Shown in pieces: positions 9,001 to 11,345 of a DNA stretch of 11,345 nucleotides (its first letter is position 1; each line of letters begins with the position of its first letter). A model generated the notes under the pieces. That model saw only the letters and a list, made by a program, of their open reading frames with translations, was not told the DNA's origin and ran no database searches. The DNA is from an uncultured Clostridia bacterium. Its GTDB lineage: Bacteria; Bacillota; Clostridia; Christensenellales; UBA1242. The stretch lies in assembly GCA_934771675.1 (NCBI GenBank), contig CAKVMF010000017.1, positions 1-11,345 of the forward strand. The letters are read 5' to 3'. The translations under genes were made by a program, and so were the position numbers.

Positions 9001-11345
9001 ATTGAAGCAAGAATTTTGAGCCAAATCAATGGCGTAGATAAAAAAGCTCGTGAAATTTGGGACAGAACAAGTGATATTGAAGATGTAAATGAAAGAAATA
9101 TAGCTTGGCAAAAAATTGTTAATAATTCTGCAAAATACAACAAATTTATTCAAGAAAATAGAACAGAAATTGTTCAAGAAGGCATCAGCACATTGGATCG
9201 CAACAGATTCAATACTGAAGTTGCAAAACAAACCTATCTTCGTGATAGAAAACAACTTACAAATGCCGAAATCAACAGAGATGTTCTCCTTTCATATGAA
9301 GGCACAAAAAATGCTGTTGCTATGCGTTGGGCTGTTGAAGCTGGCAGAGAAGCTAGTGAATTTGACAGCATTTCACAGCAAGAAAAAACCAAGTTCTTTG
9401 AAGACAATCAAAACTTTGTTTCAGGCTTGATTTCTAAACACAAACTTCAAGGTGAAATCAGAGAAAGAAAGATTGCAAGACAAAAGGGAACTGATACCGA
9501 TGCTGAAATCAATGCAAAGGTTATTCTTGGAAATGAAAAAGCTGCTCAAAACTTGAAGACTTACTGGGCAGAGCAAACAGGCAGAAACGTAACTGAATTT
9601 GAAACACTTACTGAATCTGAAAAAGTTGCTTTTGTTCAAAATAATAGTGCAAGAGTAAACAACATTTTGAGAAAAAATGGTCTTTCAGAAGAAGCAAAGA
9701 AACAAAGAGAACTTCGTTCAAATGGCTTTGCTAGTGATGAAAACATCAAGGTTATGACAGCTGTTTCAAATGCTGAAGTAAATGCAAACTTGGCTAAAGT
9801 TTATGCAAAAGAAAACAATGTTTCAGAATCTGAATATCAAAAGCTTAAACTTGCTGACAAGATGAAATTTGCTGAAAAACATATTGATATTATTGACAAA
9901 CAAATTGATACTGATGCAGATTTGAAAGCTTCAGTTTCACGTCAACTTGCTGCTCGTGATGCAAGATTCAATGCAAATCCAAACGATGCTGGTGAATATG
10001 GTTACAATGGCGTTGATGTTAAACGCAGCCTTATTCAAAAAGTATTTGGAGCAAACAAAGAAGATTTAGCTTATGGCGGAATGCTCAATGTTGACGAAAA
10101 TGGTAGTGTTATTTATAGCAATGCAAAATCAAATACTAGAGCTAAAAAAGCAAAAGCTAAAGTTAAAAACCAAATGCAAGAAGAATTGCAGGGTGAAGTT
10201 GTTGCAACTGACAAAAACGGAAATGCTGATATTCGTGGAAACGTTGTTCTTGAAGATGAAGAAACAAAAGAACAATTGAAAAATATTTATAATGAAAAGA
10301 CAGGCAAATCATTTGATGATCTCAGCGAAGCTGAACAACAACAATTTGCTAGAAAGAACTGGCGTGCTGCAACAAACCGTGTAAGCGGTGACAAGAAAAA
10401 GACAATTAAAGCTAAAATGAAAGCTGAAATTGATGCTAAAGCAAAAGCCAACAAACCAGTTAAAGAAGTTCTTTACCGCAAGGAAACAAATGCTGAAATT
10501 CAAGGTAGAATTGCACTTGCGAACTACAATGCAGCAAATTCAATTGCAGCATATTATGCAAAGAATGAGGGCAAAAACTTTGACGATCTCACCGATGCTG
10601 AAAAACAAAAATATGCACAAGACAACTGGAAAGAAGCCGTTTCTGATGTAAGAACAGGTATTGGTGATGGCGCTAAACGTAAGAAACTCATCAATGCAAT
10701 GAAAGCTGAAATTGCTGCTCGTGATAACAATGACGAAAGCTATAAGGGTGTTGTTGAAACCGGCTATGCTTACTCAAGAAAAAGAGTTGCAAACCGTATC
10801 ATTAGAAACAAAAACGGTATTGCTGAAATCAATGCAAACGGAAAAGTCCTTCTTGAGGGAAGCGAAGAAAGTTTTGTTGTTAGAACTGGTGACGGAAGGG
10901 TTGTTCGTGATAGACTTGGCAATGCTGCAAGAAATGATGTTTATCAAGAGTTTAAAAACAAGGTATTCACCGCAGAGCAAAAGGATGCTGATGTTGGTGA
11001 TGCTTCTGCAAAAGCTAAAGCAAAAGCAAGAATTGATGAAATCGACAGAATTAGAAGCAAAACAAGAAAGGGTGCGGATACAAGACCTTATTCAAAGATT
11101 CTTCGTGACAAACTTGAAGATTCAATTCAGCCAGACTTTGGCAACATGGGACCTGAAGAAAGAAAAGTATTTAATTTCAACAGAAACTTGCTTCAACAAC
11201 GTATGAGAGCTGAAGGTTCTGCGGATACGCTCGGTAATATCTTCAAAAACAAAGAATTGCTAAGCAGTGATAAGCAACAACTCAAAGAGATGATTAAACT
11301 TCAAACAGGGGATCAATCACTTTCAGTAAATTCACTTATGTCTGT
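1..11345 (+). CDS. Giant TrbL/VirB6-like conjugal transfer membrane protein with repetitive tail (partial at both ends)
   Basis: Frame 1 is open across the whole window, giving 3,781 complete codons (roughly 410 kDa) with neither start nor stop present. The first in-frame ATG (residue 18) has no convincing ribosome binding site and the frame is open before it, so the true start is upstream. Order: a large polar, Cys-containing, probably exoplasmic region (1 to ~1060); hydrophobic segments at ~1081-1101, 1106-1123, 1142-1163 and 1194-1219; an Ala/Asn/Glu linker (1221-1460); a long charged helical tail with repeats (1461 to the end). The membrane core resembles the TrbL/VirB6-like channel subunits of Gram-positive type IV secretion systems, which help DNA or protein cross the inner membrane. 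From what I know of the family, such proteins are usually several hundred to about 2,000 residues, so this one is very large. Coding is certain; the VirB6-like role is inferred from core pattern and topology (about 0.75). The tail's role is unknown. All Trp codons are TGG, so the standard code fits. Confidence 0.96.
1228..1428 (+). repeat. Possible diverged internal repeat, copy A (residues 410-476)
   Basis: Residues 410-476 can be aligned by eye with residues 662-733. Shared elements in order are a basic/aromatic start, GRF (434-436 region), a Gly/Asn turn, a YIY strand, a variable loop, and FTVSS followed by a Gly-containing turn. Identity is low and the alignment is manual, so this may be a duplicated beta-rich subdomain or only similar composition. 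Confidence 0.35.
1984..2199 (+). repeat. Possible diverged internal repeat, copy B (residues 662-733)
   Basis: This is the partner of residues 410-476. It has GRF (686-687 region), a Gly turn, a YIY strand, an acidic/Asn loop, and FSVCS followed by a Gly-rich turn. The offset between copies is about 252 residues. No third clear copy was found, although residues 938-950 (GKR then a Tyr/Lys strand) echo part of it. Confidence 0.35.
3238..3660 (+). other. TrbL/VirB6-like membrane core (residues 1080-1220)
   Basis: Four hydrophobic segments are visible: ~1081-1101 (bases 3241-3303), ~1106-1123 (3316-3369), ~1142-1163 (3424-3489) and ~1194-1219 (3580-3657). The most telling block is IKRFYE (1103-1108), then AAPAVASTMPID (1115-1126), a basic/polar turn, and LSTYGVILGINVFF (1143-1156). 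From memory, Gram-positive TrbL/VirB6-like conjugation proteins share this order: basic plus aromatic residues, a hydrophobic stretch with a Pro, T-x-P-[IL]-D, a basic stretch, and a YG-x-hydrophobic-N-hydrophobic helix. These proteins form part of the inner-membrane channel of type IV secretion systems. The basic residues on both sides of segment 2 suggest that it is re-entrant or lies at the cytoplasmic face. In that case three true crossings put the N-terminal region outside and the tail inside. If segment 2 does cross, the tail would be outside. Confidence 0.75.
3661..4380 (+). other. Juxtamembrane amphipathic stretch and low-complexity linker (residues 1221-1460)
   Basis: Directly after the last hydrophobic segment comes a Lys/Gly/Ala/Ser stretch (residues ~1221-1287) like the amphipathic region that follows the last helix in Gram-positive VirB6-like proteins. 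From about 1288 the sequence turns into Gly/Ser/Asn and then Ala/Asn/Glu low complexity, including three exact copies of the five-residue unit ANAEN. There is no Cys and no clear fold; it is probably flexible or disordered with short helices. It separates the membrane core from the long tail. Confidence 0.6.
3937..3981 (+). repeat. Perfect 15-bp tandem repeat, three copies, encoding ANAEN
   Basis: The unit GCAAATGCAGAAAAT occurs three times in a row with no mismatch, encoding residues 1313-1327, and is followed by a broken continuation (GCA CAA). The unit length is a multiple of three, so copy-number change by replication slippage would keep the frame and only lengthen or shorten the linker. 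Confidence 0.95.
5689..5778 (+). repeat. Tail repeat module, early isolated copy (residues 1897-1926)
   Basis: Tyr1903 is followed by TGK (1907-1909), a Tyr-Asp pair (1911-1912), then Glu1918-x3-Phe1922-x3-Asn1926. The spacing matches the late repeats exactly, although the nearest other recognisable copy is about 400 residues away. Confidence 0.65.
6889..6972 (+). repeat. Tail repeat module, degenerate copy (residues 2297-2324)
   Basis: Aromatics 2302-2303 are followed by TGK (2306-2308), and the module ends with Phe2320-x3-Asn2324. The Glu four residues before the Phe is replaced by Asn2316, so this copy is weaker. Confidence 0.45.
7171..7257 (+). repeat. Tail repeat module (residues 2391-2419)
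   Basis: Tyr2395 is followed by a Thr-x-x-Gly turn, an acidic stretch, and Glu2411-x3-Phe2415-x3-Asn2419 with an aromatic (Phe2420) directly after the Asn, as in later copies. Confidence 0.55.
7990..8079 (+). repeat. Tail repeat module, first of a close pair (residues 2664-2693)
   Basis: Tyr2669, a Thr/Lys turn, Phe-Asp at 2678-2679, Leu-Thr at 2681-2682, and then Glu2685-x3-Phe2689-x3-Asn2693-Tyr. A VDAML helix start lies upstream, similar to the VDAAL before the next copy. Confidence 0.7.
8242..8328 (+). repeat. Tail repeat module, second of a close pair (residues 2748-2776)
   Basis: Tyr2753, a Thr-His-Lys-Gly turn, Phe-Asp at 2762-2763, then Glu2768-x3-Phe2772-x3-Asn2776-Phe. It sits 84 residues after the preceding copy, close to the 79-90 spacing of the C-terminal array. 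Both copies end in the same D-K-I after the Asn-aromatic pair. Confidence 0.7.
8722..8916 (+). repeat. Cluster of D-x-N-G turn motifs (residues 2908-2972)
   Basis: Short [D/N]-x-[N/F/D]-G-[N/K/S/R] turns flanked by Val/Leu/Ile strands recur within 65 residues, near 2908, 2916, 2933, 2941, 2955 and 2963. Two are almost identical (NGNVVL at 2910-2915 and 2965-2970). Single relatives occur near 2571, 3363, 3404 and 3603. The pattern suggests a small beta-hairpin stack inserted between helical units. It does not match a complete calcium-binding loop. Confidence 0.55.
8989..10626 (+). repeat. C-terminal array of about seven units of 79-90 residues (residues 2997-3542)
   Basis: Central aromatic positions fall at 3020, 3110, 3189, 3268, 3349 (degenerate), 3430 and 3519, giving spacings of 90, 79, 79, 81, 81 and 89. 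Five units start with [T/N]-x-A-[E/D]-I or close, whose Ile lies exactly 19 residues before the aromatic: 3001/3020, 3091/3110, 3170/3189, 3411/3430 and 3500/3519. Four have Gly-[Lys/Arg] at aromatic +5/+6. Each good unit then has Leu/Ile, Glu four residues later, Phe/Tyr four later and Asn four later, with Trp after the Asn in the last two. The 3020 and 3349 units are degraded, and the 3268 unit is 11 residues shorter before the aromatic. I do not recognise this repeat as a named family. Confidence 0.75.

Larger units (their letters stand above)
4381..11345 (+). other. Cysteine-free charged helical tail with diverged repeats (residues 1461 to the window end)
   Basis: More than 2,300 residues rich in Lys, Glu, Asp, Ala and Asn, with no Cys, very few Pro, and only seven Trp (all after residue 2570). 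Short amphipathic helices separated by polar turns appear to dominate. Aromatic-x3-T-G-K followed by E-x3-F-x3-N modules recur, loosely at first (near 1903, 2303, 2395) and regularly later (2669, 2753, 3020-3519). Between the helical parts sit short D-x-N-G-N-V turns. No transmembrane segment, catalytic motif or nucleotide-binding loop was recognised. The tail runs past the window end. Candidate roles are a scaffold, a molecular ruler or a docking arm for transfer proteins; these are inference only. Confidence 0.7.

Noticed and set aside
1..11345. tRNA, rRNA, CRISPR array, riboswitch, terminator or insertion-sequence ends
   Set aside because: None was seen by eye on either strand, and the continuous coding frame leaves no intergenic space for them.
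1..11345. Mycoplasma-type code (TGA = Trp)
   Set aside because: There is no in-frame TGA in 3,781 codons while TGG is used 18 times, which fits the standard code.

Overview
The whole 11,345-base window lies inside one enormous protein-coding gene on the + strand. Reading frame 1 has no stop from base 1 to base 11345, so at least 3,781 codons are present and both gene ends lie outside. No second gene, RNA gene, mobile-element end, CRISPR array or credible promoter/terminator was seen. Residue n corresponds to bases 3n-2 to 3n.

The DNA is A+T-rich. It uses the standard code, with 18 Trp codons all TGG and no in-frame TGA. Arg is mostly AGA with some CGT, and Leu is often CTT. Together with the type of membrane core, this suggests a low-GC Firmicutes-like (Bacillota) bacterium, perhaps gut-associated, and an integrative/conjugative element or conjugative plasmid. 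That host and element assignment is inference from family resemblance, not from flanking genes.

Layout of the protein: (1) residues 1 to about 1060 (bases 1-3180) are Tyr/Ser/Thr/Asn-rich, probably beta-rich and probably outside the membrane, with 12 cysteines. (2) Residues about 1080-1220 (bases 3238-3660) form a hydrophobic core resembling the TrbL/VirB6-type inner-membrane channel protein of Gram-positive type IV secretion/conjugation systems. (3) Residues about 1221-1460 (bases 3661-4380) are an amphipathic and then low-complexity Ala/Asn/Glu linker containing a perfect 15-bp tandem repeat. (4) Residues about 1461-3781 and beyond (bases 4381-11345) are a cysteine-free, Lys/Glu/Ala/Asn-rich, mostly helical tail. 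The tail carries a diverged repeat that becomes regular, at 79-90 residues per unit, over residues 2997-3542.

The most notable content is the tail: a VirB6-like channel protein carrying more than 2,500 residues of repetitive helical sequence whose family I do not recognise. The repeat has a strict internal register (an AEI-like start, an aromatic 19 residues later, then Gly-Lys/Arg, then Glu-x3-Phe/Tyr-x3-Asn). It could be a scaffold, ruler or substrate-handling arm of a conjugation machine, but no function can be read directly from the sequence.
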